Below are positions 42,565 through 52,526 of a stretch of 64,000 nt of DNA, one piece after another (positions within the stretch are counted from its first letter, which is position 1; every line of letters begins with the position of its first letter). This DNA comes from Phytohabitans suffuscus (lineage in GTDB: Bacteria > Actinomycetota > Actinomycetes > Mycobacteriales > Micromonosporaceae): contig NZ_AP022871.1 of assembly GCF_011764565.1 (NCBI RefSeq), positions 7,812,320 to 7,876,319 on the forward strand, given 5' to 3'. The notes beneath the pieces were generated by a model. It did not search any database. It saw only the letters and a list, made by a program, of their open reading frames with translations, and was not told the origin of the DNA. Position numbers and translations under genes: made by a program.

Positions 42565-43488
42565 CTAGGCCGTTTCCAGGATTTGCGGGACCCGGCTGCG
42601 GCCGGCGTGGGCGACCTTGCCCGGCAGCGGCCGGCCGAGCAGCGACTCGAGGAAGCGGTTGGCCTCGACCAGCACGTCGAGGTCGAGCCCGGTCGCGATG
42701 CCCATCTCCTCGCACATGTGCACGAGGTCCTCCGTGCAGATGTTGCCGGCGGCGTTGTGCAGGAACGGGTTGCCGCCGATCCCGCCCACGGAGGCGTCGA
42801 AGCGGGTGGCGCCGGCGTCCATCGCCGCCAGGACGTTGGCCATGCCGAGCCCGCGCGTGTCGTGGAAGTGCAGGCCGAGGTCGACGCCGGGCAGCGCTTC
42901 GAGCACCGCCGAGATCAGCTCGGCGACCTGGCGGGGCGAGGCTTCCCCCGTGGTGTCGCCGAGGGCGATCGCGCCGGCGCCGGCGGCGACCATGCGCCGC
43001 GCCATCCGCACCACCCGCTCGGGGGCGATCCGGCCCTCGTACGGCGACCCGAACGCCATGCCCACCGTGCCCGCGACCGCCACGCCCCGCGCGCGGGTCT
43101 CCGCGATCAGCCGTTCCGCCTCGGCGAGCGACTCCTCGGTGCTGCGCCGCACGCTGCGCCGGTTGCCCTCGTCGCTGGCGTCGACGAACACCATGATCGC
43201 GTCGGCGCCGGCCTCGACGGCCCGCGCCGCCCCGCGCTGGTTCGGCACCGAGACGTCGTACACGACACCCGCGCGGCGCTCGATGCGGGACATGACCTGC
43301 TCGGCGTCGGCCATCTGCGGGACCGCCCGGGGGCTGACGAACGAGGTGGCGTTGACCCGCTCCACGCCCGAGGCGGACAGCAGGTCGACGAGGCGCACCT
43401 TGTCGTCCGTGCTGATCGCGGTCGGCTCGCCCTGGAGCCCGTCGCGCGGTGACACCTCGCGGATCACTATGCGGTTCGGATACCGCAT
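42565..43488 (-). CDS. Hydroxymethylglutaryl-CoA lyase-like aldolase
   Basis: A 307-residue DRE-TIM metallolyase of the HMG-CoA lyase branch: IVIREVSPRDGLQGEPTAIS, VNATSFVSPRAVPQMADAEQVM, AGTVGMAFGSPYEGRI, LGLHFHDTRGLGMANVLAAMDAGATRFDASVGGIGGNPF. The HFHDTRG metal site and the GIGGNPF loop are as in HMG-CoA lyase, although the expected Cys of GGCPF is replaced. It should cleave a 3-hydroxy-3-substituted acyl-CoA to acetyl-CoA or a homolog plus a keto acid. Its first 22 bases overlap the end of the upstream reductase gene. Confidence 0.87.
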   Translation of the reverse strand: MRYPNRIVIREVSPRDGLQGEPTAISTDDKVRLVDLLSASGVERVNATSFVSPRAVPQMADAEQVMSRIERRAGVVYDVSVPNQRGAARAVEAGADAIMVFVDASDEGNRRSVRRSTEESLAEAERLIAETRARGVAVAGTVGMAFGSPYEGRIAPERVVRMARRMVAAGAGAIALGDTTGEASPRQVAELISAVLEALPGVDLGLHFHDTRGLGMANVLAAMDAGATRFDASVGGIGGNPFLHNAAGNICTEDLVHMCEEMGIATGLDLDVLVEANRFLESLLGRPLPGKVAHAGRSRVPQILETA

Positions 43489-44741
43489 GGCTGCCTCCCA
43501 TCGACGCGTTCCCTACCCAGTCCCGGCTCCGGCGCGCCGACGAGCACCGCCGTGTTGCCGTACACGGTCTTGTTGTCCAACATGTCGCGGTGCGCCCGCG
43601 GCAGCTGGTCGAACGGAAGCGTCCGGCCCAGGCACGGGTCGAGGGCGCCGGAGCGGACCAGGCCGTTGTACGCGTACGCCTGCTCGTCGTTGGTGCCGTG
43701 CGAGCCCTGCAGCCGCTTCTGGCGCACCCAGAGGTAGCGCAGGTCGACCATCGCGGAGTACCCGGTCGTGCCGGCGCAGATGACCACCATCCCGCCCGGC
43801 TCGCACACGAACACCGACGTGGGGATGGTGTCCTCGCCCGGATGCTCGAAGACGATCGCCGGGTTGCGCCGCTCGCCGACCGCCTCCCAGAGGCGCTTGC
43901 CGAAGGCCCGCACGCCGCTGGTCCACTTCTTCTGCCCGGCCGCGTCCGTCCAATGTGGCTCGACGCCCCAGTGGTCGAACTCGCGGCGGTCGATCCAGCC
44001 GACCGCGCCGAGGCGCTCGCAGTACGCGCCGCGGTCCGGGTCCGACACCACCGCCACCGGGCGGGCGCCGGCCAGCCGGGCGAGCTGGATGGCCATGGAG
44101 CCGAGGCCGCCGGAGCCGCCCCAGACCAGGACCACGTCGCCGGCGCGCACCGTGTTGCCGGCCCAGCCGTGCAGCATCCGGTACGCCGTCGTGCCGACCA
44201 GGGTGCTCGCCGCGGCCTCCTCCCAGGAGAGGTGGTCCGCCTTCGGCATGCACTGGTGCTCCTGCACGAGGGTGAACTGGCCGAACGACCCGAAGTTGGT
44301 GTCGTACCCGTAGATCCGCGCCGATCCCGCGATCATCGGGTCGCCGCCGCGGGCGATCCACGGGTCGTCCGGCAGCCACCACCCCGGATGCGTCACCACC
44401 TCGTCGCCCACCTTGACGCGGGTGACCGCCGAGCCGACCGCGTACACGATGCCCGAGGCGTCGCTGCCGCCGATGTGGAAGCCGGTCGTGTCGCCCGCGG
44501 CCCGGCGGGACGCGATGACGTCGACCGGCGTGCCGGTCGCGGCCCAGACGTTGTTGTAGTTGATCCCGGCCGCCATCACCGCGACCAGCACCTCGTGCGG
44601 CTCCGGCCGCGGGACCTCGACCTCCTCGACCTGGAACGCGCTCAGCGGATCGCCGAGCCGGTCCGAGCGCAGCACCATCGCGGGCATGGTCCGCGGCACC
44701 TCGCCGAGCGGGGGCAGTTGGCCGATCGGCACCGACGACAT
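43467..44741 (-). CDS. Crotonyl-CoA carboxylase/reductase-like MDR protein
   Basis: A 424-residue medium-chain reductase with the CCR layout: AMVLRSDRLGDPLSAFQVEEVEVPRPEPHEVLVAVMAAGINYNNVWAATG, HIGGSDASGIVYAVGSAV, YDTNFGSFGQFTLVQEHQ, nucleotide motif VWGGSGGLGSMAIQLA, IVFEHPGEDTIPTSVFV and GSHGTNDEQA. CCR enzymes carboxylate enoyl-CoA to alkylmalonyl-CoA; the related acrylyl-CoA reductases only reduce. The Asn of NYNNVW, Phe of NFGSF and His of EHPG, recalled as CO2-binding positions, appear present, favouring carboxylation. GGAGGAGAGG precedes the ATG. Confidence 0.83.
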   Translation of the reverse strand: MSSVPIGQLPPLGEVPRTMPAMVLRSDRLGDPLSAFQVEEVEVPRPEPHEVLVAVMAAGINYNNVWAATGTPVDVIASRRAAGDTTGFHIGGSDASGIVYAVGSAVTRVKVGDEVVTHPGWWLPDDPWIARGGDPMIAGSARIYGYDTNFGSFGQFTLVQEHQCMPKADHLSWEEAAASTLVGTTAYRMLHGWAGNTVRAGDVVLVWGGSGGLGSMAIQLARLAGARPVAVVSDPDRGAYCERLGAVGWIDRREFDHWGVEPHWTDAAGQKKWTSGVRAFGKRLWEAVGERRNPAIVFEHPGEDTIPTSVFVCEPGGMVVICAGTTGYSAMVDLRYLWVRQKRLQGSHGTNDEQAYAYNGLVRSGALDPCLGRTLPFDQLPRAHRDMLDNKTVYGNTAVLVGAPEPGLGRERVDGRQPCGIRTA

Positions 44742-44791
44742 GTAACCCTCTCCTCCGTAGCTGGTCTTGTTGATGCGCGGGCGGGCCGGGG

Positions 44792-45961
44792 TCAGGCGGG
44801 GAACAGCCGTATCGCCTCCTGGTCCACCCGCACCCGGATGCCGTCGCCGACGTTCGCGTCGGTCGACTTCGACGTCCGGGCCCGGAAGCGCTCGCCGCCC
44901 AGCTCCAGCGACAGGTCGCAGTGCGAGCCGACGTAGGCCACCGCCTCGACGGTCGCCTCCAGGCAGTTGCGGTCGGCGCCGTCCGGCGCGACCGCCAGGT
45001 CCTCGGGCTTGACGGCCAGCGCCACCGCCGCCCCGACGGCGGCGTCGCCGGTCACGCCGCGCGGCGACACCCACAGCTGGCCACCGCAGTCGAGCCGGAC
45101 CCGGACGCCGTCCTGGCCGGAGCGCTCGGCGACGACGCCGCGCAGCACGCTCGACCCACCCACGAAGCCCGCCGTCTCCAGGCACTTCGGCCGCTCGTAC
45201 ACCTGGCGCGGGGTGCCGGTCTCCAGGATCTTGCCGCGGGCCATGACGATGACCTGGTCCGACAGCGTCAGCGCCTCGGACTGGGCGTGCGTCACGTACA
45301 CCATGGTCAGCCCCAGCCGCCGGTGCAGCCGCTGCAGCTCGTAGCACATGTACTCGCGCAGCTCGGCGTCCAGGCTGCTGAGCGGCTCGTCCAGCAGCAG
45401 CACCTTCGGCTCGTACACGATCGCCCGAGCGATGGAGACGCGTTGCTGCTGTCCGCCGCTGAGCTCGGACGGGTAGCGGTCGGCCAGCTCGGCGAGGCCG
45501 ACGAGCGCGAGCGCGTCACGCACCCGCTCGCGGAGCCGCTCGCGCTGGCGGCGCACCTTGAGCGGGTACGCGACCTGGTCGAAGACGGTCATCTGCGGCC
45601 ACAGCGCGAAGGTCTGGAAGACGAAGCCGACGCGGCGTGCCTCGGGCGCGACGTGCGTCGCGGGCCGGGCGGAGGCGACCACCGTGGAGTCCATCCGGAT
45701 GGTGCCGCCGTCCAGCCGTTCCAGGCCGGCCAGCAGGCGCAGCATCGTGGTCTTGCCCGAGCCGCTCGCGCCGAGCAGGGTGGTGAAGCTGCCCGCCGGG
45801 ACGGTGAACGAGATGTCCGAGACCGCCTCGAAGCCGTTGAACACCTTGCGGGCGTTGGTCACCTCGACGGCACCGGCCGACCCGGCAACCGGCGCCGCGG
45901 CCGCCCGGTCCCGCCGTCCGGAACGCCGCCCCTGGGTCTGGTTGGATTCGGTCGTAGTCAT
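44792..45961 (-). CDS. ABC importer ATP-binding protein (Fe/polyamine/spermidine type)
   Basis: A 389-residue ATPase with Walker A GASGSGKTT, Q-loop FVFQTFALWPQM, signature LSGGQQQR, Walker B KVLLLDEPLSSLDAE and switch His in VYVTHAQ, followed by a C-terminal TOBE domain (from about residue 280). This architecture belongs to the PotA/FbpC/CysA group. The ATG overlaps the stop of the permease gene. The substrate is set by the binding protein two genes upstream. Confidence 0.9.
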   Translation of the reverse strand: MTTTESNQTQGRRSGRRDRAAAAPVAGSAGAVEVTNARKVFNGFEAVSDISFTVPAGSFTTLLGASGSGKTTMLRLLAGLERLDGGTIRMDSTVVASARPATHVAPEARRVGFVFQTFALWPQMTVFDQVAYPLKVRRQRERLRERVRDALALVGLAELADRYPSELSGGQQQRVSIARAIVYEPKVLLLDEPLSSLDAELREYMCYELQRLHRRLGLTMVYVTHAQSEALTLSDQVIVMARGKILETGTPRQVYERPKCLETAGFVGGSSVLRGVVAERSGQDGVRVRLDCGGQLWVSPRGVTGDAAVGAAVALAVKPEDLAVAPDGADRNCLEATVEAVAYVGSHCDLSLELGGERFRARTSKSTDANVGDGIRVRVDQEAIRLFPA

Positions 45962-47813
45962 CACGCGCCTCGCACCTCGGTCTGAACGTGGTCGACCGTG
46001 CTGGCGGCCCGGGCCCGCGCCCGGCGTGCGGCGCCGAAGAGCCGCCGTGCGGAGAACACGACGACCAGGACGGCCAGGGGAATCACCGCGGACAGCACGT
46101 TGAGAACGGCGACGCTGGTCACCTCGCCCTCCTCCCAGCTACTGAAGATCTTCACTGGCAGCAGGATCTGGCTCGGGGAGATCAGCAGCACCACCGCGCC
46201 GAGCTCCCGGAAGCTCTGTACGAACACGAAGATCGCCGCGTTGGTGATGGCGACGCCGAGCAGCGGCACCATGACCGTGACCATGCTGCGCAGCCAGCGG
46301 GCGCCGGAGACCCGGGACGCCTCCAGCAGCTCGTCACCCACCTGGATGGTGGCGCTGGCGATGATCCGCATGGCGAACGGCAGGAAGACGATGACGCTGG
46401 CGATCACGAGCGGTACGTCGGTGCCGTACGCGACGACCAGCCCCGGCACGAACAGCACGGTGATCAGCAGCGACACGGAGAACACCACCGGCGGCAGCGC
46501 GACCGGGACCGTCGCGATCGCCTCGACCGCGCGCCGCAGCCGCAGCCGGGTCTTGAACGCCACGAACGACAGCAGCAGCGCGGCGCCCGTGGTCAGTACC
46601 GCGACGGCCGAGGCGAGCACGAGGCTGGACGAGACCGCCGCCCACAGCGAGGAGTTCAGCTCGGCGCGGTAGCCGTCCAGGGTCAGCGTCCGCAGCGGGT
46701 TGCCGTCGGTGACCGTGTAGTAGGGGACCAGCGAGACCGCGGAGCTGGCCAGGAGCAGCTGGACGAAGCCGACGAGGAAGTAGCCGATCACGACCAGCGC
46801 CAGCACCCAGCGCCAGGCACCGACCCGGGTCCGCACGCCCTGCGAGTACCCCCGCCCCCGACCACCGCGAAGCGCTGCTCGGACCGGGTCGCCCGCAGGT
46901 ACGCGGTCAGCAGCACGGCGCTGATCAGCAGGTACACGGCCGACTGCGCGGAGGCGAGGTTGTAGTCCGGGATGCTCTGCCCGGACATCGAGTTGTAGAT
47001 CGCGGAGATGTACGTGCGCACGCCGCCGGGCAGCCCGACCAGGATCGGCGTCTCGAACGCGGTCGCGACCAGCAGCGCGGCGAGGGCGGCCGAGGAGAGG
47101 ATCGCCGGCCGCACCGCGGGCAGCACCACGCGCCACAGCGTGGTGGCCCAGCCGGCGCCGGTGACCCGGGACGCCTCTTCGAGGCTGCGGCTCAGCGACG
47201 ACATCGCCGGCACCAGGATGAGGTAGACGACCGGGGTGATGCCCATCGCCAGGATGATGATCATCCCGGTCATGCTGTAGATGTCGAAGAGCGGCTGGCT
47301 CAGCCCGAGCAGGTCCTGCAGCCAGATGTTCACCAGCCCGGTGCGCGGGCTGTAGAGCATGATCCAGCCGGTGTCCTTCATGAGCACCGGCAGCAGGATC
47401 GGCGTGACCGGCAGCCAGTAGAGCACCCGGACGAACGGCACGTCGGTGGAGGTCACGATCCACGCCAGGACCAGCCCCATCATGGTGGCCAGCACCGCTG
47501 AGCAGACGGTCAGGATCACCGTGTTGCGCAGCAACGGCAGCGCGTTCGCGTCGGTCAGCGCCTGCCGGTAGTTGTCGAACGTCAGCGACGCGCCGGACCC
47601 GAACGTGCCGGACAGCACGCTCATCGCGAGCGTCACGCCGATGGGCAGGACGACGCAGGCGAGGATCAGCGCGACGAGGGTGGTGAGCGGGATCCGCCAC
47701 AGCACGGCGAGCCGGTGCGTGCCGAACCCGGGTGGGCGGAACCGCCGCCGGACACCGTCGGGGTCTTCCCCGGACGGCGCCGGCGGCTGGATACCGATGA
47801 CGGACGAGCTCAT
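45961..47813 (-). pseudogene. Two-domain ABC importer permease, frameshifted (probable base-calling gap)
   Basis: A fused double permease of about 617 residues like SfuB/AfuB of ferric-iron and related importers. The first frame holds one BPD domain (LEEASRVTGAGWATTLWRVVLPAVRPAILSS), the second frame another (LLEASRVSGARWLRSMVTVMVPLLGVAITN). The shift lies in the C-runs at 46849-46859; one added base joins RFAVVGG to RGYSQGVRTRVGAWRWV. Both EAA loops are intact. Start and stop overlap the binding-protein and ATPase genes. Confidence 0.83.
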
Positions 47814-48900
47814 GCGGGCCACAACTTGTTGAAGATCTTCGTGTACTCGTCGGGGCCGCTGTAGAGCGTCGCGAGGGCGGAGGTGGGCAGCTGGGAGTCC
47901 TGCCCCGGGGCAGCACCTTGGTGATCGACGTCGGTGCGTCGATGTCGGCGAGGACCGGGATGTTGCCGGCCTTCGCGACCGCCTCCTGGCCGGCCTTGGA
48001 GACCGCGAAGGTCATGAACAGCGCCGCCATGAACGGGTGCGGGCAGTTCGCGATCCGCGCGAAGTAGACCGGCAGCGGGGCGATGCCGTCGTAGAAGCAC
48101 GCCTTGACCGGCGCGCCCTCGGCCTGGTTGAGCACGTCGTTGAGGCCGATGACGCCGATGGAGCGCTCGCCGGTGAGCACGGCCTGGTACGACGACGTGG
48201 CGTTCTCGGTGATCAGCACCTCGTTGCCGCCCAGCGCGTCGAGCCACTGGTTCCACTTCGCGTCGCCCCAGTCCTGGCGGTGGCTGGCGAGGAAACCGGC
48301 CGCCAGCCCCAGGTTCTGCGGCCGCTCCATGACGAACTTGCCCTTCCAGGCCGGGTCCCCGTACGCGTAGATGTCGGTCGGCGGGGGCGTCGTGACCAGC
48401 TTGGTGTTGTAGGCCAGCACGATCGGGTTCTGGTAGGTCGGCAGGCTGTACGAGTCCGGGTCGCGCAGGCCCTCGGGCACGTTGGCGAGGTCCGGCAGGT
48501 TGGGGGTCGGCTGGATCGCCTGGTTGTTGAGGTAGTTCTGGCGCTGCGCCGGGGGATGCAGCACGACGTCGCAGTTGCGTACGCGAGCCTTGGTCTCGAG
48601 GATGACCTTGCTCGCCAGGCTGGATCCGGTCGCGGCGAAGGTGCTGACCTTCGCCCATGGGTATGCCGCCTGGAAGGCCGGCACGAACAGGTCGATCGAC
48701 TGCTGGCTCAGGGCGTAGTAACTGATGGTGCCCTCGGCCTTGGCGCGTTCGACGAGTTGGTCCAAGGTGATGTTGGTAGGAATCTCGGATTCGGAGCCGC
48801 TCCTGGAATCGGCCGAATCCGAACCGCAAGCGCTCAGCCACGATGCTGCCGCGATGCCGGTTCCCATAGCGAGGAACCGCCGCCGGGTCAGGTCAGCCAT
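47810..48900 (-). pseudogene. ABC importer substrate-binding lipoprotein, frameshifted (probable base-calling gap)
   Basis: About 363 residues if one base is restored in CCCCGGGG at 47903-47910. The N-terminus combines a Tat-like TRRRFLAMG with the lipobox WLSACGS. The body (LVERAKAEGTISYYALSQQSIDLFVPAFQAAYPWAKVSTFAATGSSLASKVILE, then VVLHPPAQRQNYLNNQ) is a type II binding protein of the ferric/AfuA-like, phosphonate or 2-aminoethylphosphonate group. Only the last 30 residues lie after the break (GQDSQLPTSALATLYSG). It heads a long operon that continues through the acyl-CoA genes to 34.1 kb. Confidence 0.82.
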
Positions 48901-48920
48901 GGCCCACCGCCTCTCTAGCT

Positions 48921-48937
48921 GTTTCGCTACACGAAAC
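48921..48937. promoter_or_regulatory. IclR-type operator candidate, left
   Basis: GTTTCG and CGAAAC flank CTACA, a perfect 17-base palindrome about 25-40 bases after the leftward start site. It is bracketed by CTAGCT (48915) and AGCTAG (48944). The same TTTCG-N5-CGAAA core occurs on the other side of the divergent region. Confidence 0.6.
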
Positions 48938-49164
48938 GCACTTAGCTAGTACGGAGCCTTAGGAGCCACATGTTACGTGGCCGACATCCCTTGTCAACGG
49001 TTGATCAGTCGCCGGAGGGCCCTGCGGCGATGTTGATCGATTAAACAAAAGCGCAGGTAGCTACCGGTCCGCCGGAGTTGTCGCAGGCGCCGCGGAGGGG
49101 GGCCGTGGCCGTTGACGGCTCATTAAGCCCGTGTTACGGTCCCGATTACTCCCTAGCTATAGTC

Positions 49165-49181
49165 ATTTCGCAGCGCGAAAT
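49165..49181. promoter_or_regulatory. IclR-type operator candidate, right
   Basis: ATTTCGC and GCGAAAT flank AGC, a perfect 17-base palindrome directly after the TATAGT -10 box at 49158. A bound protein here would occlude the rightward start site. Confidence 0.6.
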
Positions 49182-49222
49182 CACCTCCCCCTTTGCATCC
49201 GATCTGCCGAAGGTCAGGGCCC

Positions 49223-50571
49223 ATGAGCTACACGACCGAGGTTGCCGACTACGTCGCCGGAGCACGCTTCGCGGCCCTGCCGGACAGCGCGGTGCGCGCT
49301 GCCCAGCGCGTCACCCTCGACCTGCTCGGCGTGCTGGTGGCGGCGTCGCGGTCACGGCCCGGCGTCGCGATGAACGCGTACGTGCGGGGGATCGGCGCCC
49401 AGCCGCGGGCCTCCGTGCTCGGCACCGGCATCCGGACGGCGACCAGCTACGCGGCGCTCGCCAACGGCACCATGGCCGCCGAGCTGGAGCTGGACGACGT
49501 GCACGAGAAGGGCACCCACCCAGCAGCGTGTACGTGCCCGCCCTGCTGGCGGTGGCCGAGGACGTCGACGCCGGCGGCCGGGACTGGGTCACCGCCCTGG
49601 TCACCGCGTACGACGTGGGTTGCCGGCTCAGCTGGGCGATGGGCATGCGCGAGGTGTACGGCCGCGGCTTCCATCCGACCGCGATCTGCGGCTCGTTCGG
49701 CGCCGTGGCCGGCGTCGCGTCGCTGCTGCGGCTCGACGCGCCGGGGGTGGTCAACGCCTTCGGGCTCACCGGCAACCAGGCCGCCGGCCTGCTCACCTGG
49801 GAGACCCAGGCGGAGCACTTCACCAAGTCGTTCCAGACCGGGATGGCCGCCCGCAACGCCGTGACCGCCGGAGAGCTGGCCGCCTGCGGCTACATCGGGC
49901 CACCGGACACCTTCGACGGCAGGTACAACGTCTTCGACGCGTTCTCCACCAGCCGAGACTTCGACGAGCTGACGCAGACCCTGGGGTCTCGCCACGAGAT
50001 CGAGCACACCGGTTTCAAGTTCTACACCTGCTGCCGCGCGATCCACGCGGCGCTGGACATCCTCTTCGACCTCGTCGCCGAGCACCGGTTCACCGCGGCG
50101 GACGTCGCCGACATCCGCGTCCGCCTCACCGCCGGCATCGCACCACTGGTGGACGGCAACCCGCTGACCACGCACAACCTGCAGTACATCCTCGCCGTGG
50201 CACTCGTCGACGGCGAGGTGACGCAGGCGCAGACCGCACCGGACCGCCGCGCCGACCCGGCGCTCGGCGAGCTGGCCGGCCGGATCACCCTGGTACACGA
50301 CCCTTCCCTGGGCACCGCCCGAAAGATCGTCGGGCCCACCCAGATGACCGTGCGCCTGCGCGACGGGCGGATCTTCGAGGACGGCCGGGACGACCCGCGC
50401 GGTGGCACCGCGCATCCGGCCACCGACCAGGAGATCGAGCGCAAGTTCCGCCGGCTCGCCCGGCAGGCCCTCGCCGCCGAGCGCGCCGAGCAGATCATCG
50501 CGGAGGTCCGGCGGCTGCCCGAGCTGCCGTCGCTGCGCGGTGTCGTCGCCCTCGCGACCGACCACTCCTGA
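49223..50571 (+). pseudogene. MmgE/PrpD family protein 3, frameshifted (probable base-calling gap)
   Basis: A 449-residue protein if one base is restored in CCC at 49519-49521, joining DDVHEKGTHP to SSVYVPALLAVAEDVD; exactly this junction is intact in the paralog at 29.9 kb (GTHPSSVYVPAMLGVAE). Both copies share RGFHPT, GSFGA.AG.A.LL.LD, AAGLLTWE and KSFQ.GMAARNAVTA, and differ at the substrate-side KFYTCCRAIHAALDI only slightly. As first gene of the rightward operon it is followed by a complete ABC importer. Confidence 0.83.
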
Positions 50572-50606
50572 CCCAGCACCTGACCCAGCAGACGAAGGAC
50601 ATCGCT

Positions 50607-51707
50607 GTGGAAAGACGGACCTTCATACGGAACCTGTCCCTGACCGGCGCCGCCGCGGTGGTCGCACCCGGCCTGCTGGCCGGCTGTGGCGACGGCGACG
50701 GGGACACCGCCGCCCAGCCGCCGGCGGCCGGTGGTGGCACCGGCACCGGCCCGATCAGCATCAGCAACACCCCGGCCAACCAGTCGCCCAACGACTTCTC
50801 CACGATCGTCGCCGACAAGCTGGGCATCTACCGGCAGTACGGGATCACCTCGTCGCTGGTGGACGGCACCACGTCGTCCCTGCCACCGCTGTTCCTGCGC
50901 GGCGGCGTCGACGTGCTGTGCCACGGCTCGGCCCTGTTCACCCAGGCGTTGCAGGGCCAGAAAGTAAAGATCGTGTGCGGGCTGGGCAGCGTGTCGCCGT
51001 ACTCGTTCATCGCCCGCGACACGATCGGCGGCGTCGCCGACCTGCGCGGCAAGCCGATCGGTGTCCAGCTGATCGGCTCCGGCTCGGTCTACGCGCTCAA
51101 CGTCTTCGCGCTCAAGAAGGCCGGCCTCACCGAGAAGGACGTCAAGTTCGTCGCGATCGCCGGCTTCTCCGACCAGCTCGCGGCGCTCGCGGCCGGCCGG
51201 ATCGACGCCGCCATGCTGCCGTACGACCAGGCGTACCTGGCCCAGCAGCAGAAGGGCGTGCGCGTGCTGGACGACAACCCGACGGCCGGCGGGTTCGAGC
51301 TGGCCGGCTACCGGTTCGCCGGGGTGCAGGCCGACTTCGCCGAGCGCAACCCCGAGCTGGTCACGAACTTCGTCACCGCGCTGATCGACGTGCAGCGCAA
51401 GCTGGCGACCGACCGCGCGATGTACAAGGAGCAGGTCCAGGCCCTGACACCGAAGCTGGCGGCCGGCGCGGACCAGCTGTTCGACCTGCAGGAGGCGAAC
51501 GGGTACTGGTCGGTCAACGGCGGCATCGACCCCAAGTGGATCGAGGCCAACCTGGAGTACTACCGCAACATCCAGGTCCAGCAGGGCGGCAAGGTCGCCG
51601 ACCTCACCGGCGCGGACCTCGGCGCGCCCGAGTACGCGAAGGCCGCGCTGGACAAGCTCGGCAAGGTCGAAGCCAAGATCGATTCCGCCTCCTGGTACAC
51701 GAAGTAG
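50607..51707 (+). CDS. NMT1/SsuA-type substrate-binding lipoprotein
   Basis: A 366-residue binding protein from a GTG with GAAGGA seven bases upstream. The N-terminus has a twin-Arg-like ERRTFIRNL and the lipobox LLAGC. The mature protein (SPNDFSTIVADKLGIYRQYGITSSLVDGTTSSLPPLFLRGGVDVLCHGSALFTQALQGQKVKIVCGLGS) belongs to the NMT1/taurine/aliphatic sulfonate/riboflavin-precursor group. With the next two genes it forms a complete importer. The substrate is unknown; sulfonates, pyrimidines or aromatic acids are typical. Confidence 0.88.
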   Translation: MERRTFIRNLSLTGAAAVVAPGLLAGCGDGDGDTAAQPPAAGGGTGTGPISISNTPANQSPNDFSTIVADKLGIYRQYGITSSLVDGTTSSLPPLFLRGGVDVLCHGSALFTQALQGQKVKIVCGLGSVSPYSFIARDTIGGVADLRGKPIGVQLIGSGSVYALNVFALKKAGLTEKDVKFVAIAGFSDQLAALAAGRIDAAMLPYDQAYLAQQQKGVRVLDDNPTAGGFELAGYRFAGVQADFAERNPELVTNFVTALIDVQRKLATDRAMYKEQVQALTPKLAAGADQLFDLQEANGYWSVNGGIDPKWIEANLEYYRNIQVQQGGKVADLTGADLGAPEYAKAALDKLGKVEAKIDSASWYTK

Positions 51708-51719
51708 CGAGGTTCGCCC

Positions 51720-52526
51720 GTGTCCGTCAACGTCAAGACACAGCCCGTCCTCCAGGTCTCCGGGATCCGCAAGACGTATCCGGGGGAGGCCGAGCCGCTC
51801 GTCGTGCTCGACGACGTCTCGCTGACCGCGTACCCGGGCGAACTCGTCTCCATCATCGGCCCGAGCGGCTGCGGCAAGACCACGCTGCTGCGCATCATCG
51901 ACGGCTTGATCCCGCACGACGGGGGACAGGTCAAGGTGCTCGACCAGGTGGTGGACGAGCCGCCGACGTCGATCGCGGTCGTCTTCCAGGACGGGCGGCT
52001 GCTGCCCTGGCGCACCGTCGTGCAGAACGTCGAGTTCGCGCTCGAGCTGCAGGTGCACCGGCGGCTCAACAAGCAGGAGAAGGAGCGGGCCCGCGAGTTC
52101 GTCGACGCCGTGGGCCTGGGCAACTTCATGAAGCACTACCCGCACCAGCTCTCCGGCGGCATGCAGCAGCGCGTGGGCGTGGCCCGCGCGCTGGCCCGGG
52201 TACCCGACCTGCTGCTGCTGGACGAGCCGTTCGGGGCGCTCGACGCGCAGACCCGGCTGGTCATGCAGGACTGGTTCCTGTCGCTGCAGCGGCGCTACTC
52301 GCTCGCCGCGGTGCTCGTGACGCACGACATCGACGAGGCGGTCTACATGTCGAAGCGCTGCGTGGTCCTCACCCGCCAGCCGGGCCGGGTCAAGCGGGTG
52401 GTCGAGTTCGAGCTGCCCGACGCCCGGGACCGGCAGGACGTACGCAGCCTGCCCGAGTTCGGGCACTACCGCTCGCAGCTGTGGCAACTGCTGCGGGACG
52501 ACGCCATCTCCGACGCCGAGAGGTGA
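51720..52526 (+). CDS. ABC importer ATP-binding protein (SsuB/TauB-like)
   Basis: A 268-residue ATPase with Walker A GPSGCGKTT, Q-loop VVFQDGRLLPWRTV (the LLPW variant is typical of SsuB/TauB/ThiZ), signature LSGGMQQR, Walker B DLLLLDEPFGALD and LVTHDIDEAVYMSKR. GTG start, 12 bases after the binding protein. The stop overlaps the permease start (GTGA). Confidence 0.92.
   Translation: MSVNVKTQPVLQVSGIRKTYPGEAEPLVVLDDVSLTAYPGELVSIIGPSGCGKTTLLRIIDGLIPHDGGQVKVLDQVVDEPPTSIAVVFQDGRLLPWRTVVQNVEFALELQVHRRLNKQEKERAREFVDAVGLGNFMKHYPHQLSGGMQQRVGVARALARVPDLLLLDEPFGALDAQTRLVMQDWFLSLQRRYSLAAVLVTHDIDEAVYMSKRCVVLTRQPGRVKRVVEFELPDARDRQDVRSLPEFGHYRSQLWQLLRDDAISDAER

Larger units (their letters stand above)
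48901..49222. promoter_or_regulatory. Divergent control region of the two ABC/acyl-CoA operons
   Basis: No gene is present. Leftward: TTGACA (complement of 48992-48997), 16 bases, TAACAT (complement of 48970-48975), a strong promoter for the long minus-strand operon. Rightward: a TATAGT -10 at 49158 with a weak TTACGG at 49134. Each side has a TTTCG-N5-CGAAA palindrome downstream of or at the start point and a nearby CTAGCT. A GGTAGCTACC palindrome also lies in the centre. Confidence 0.65.
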
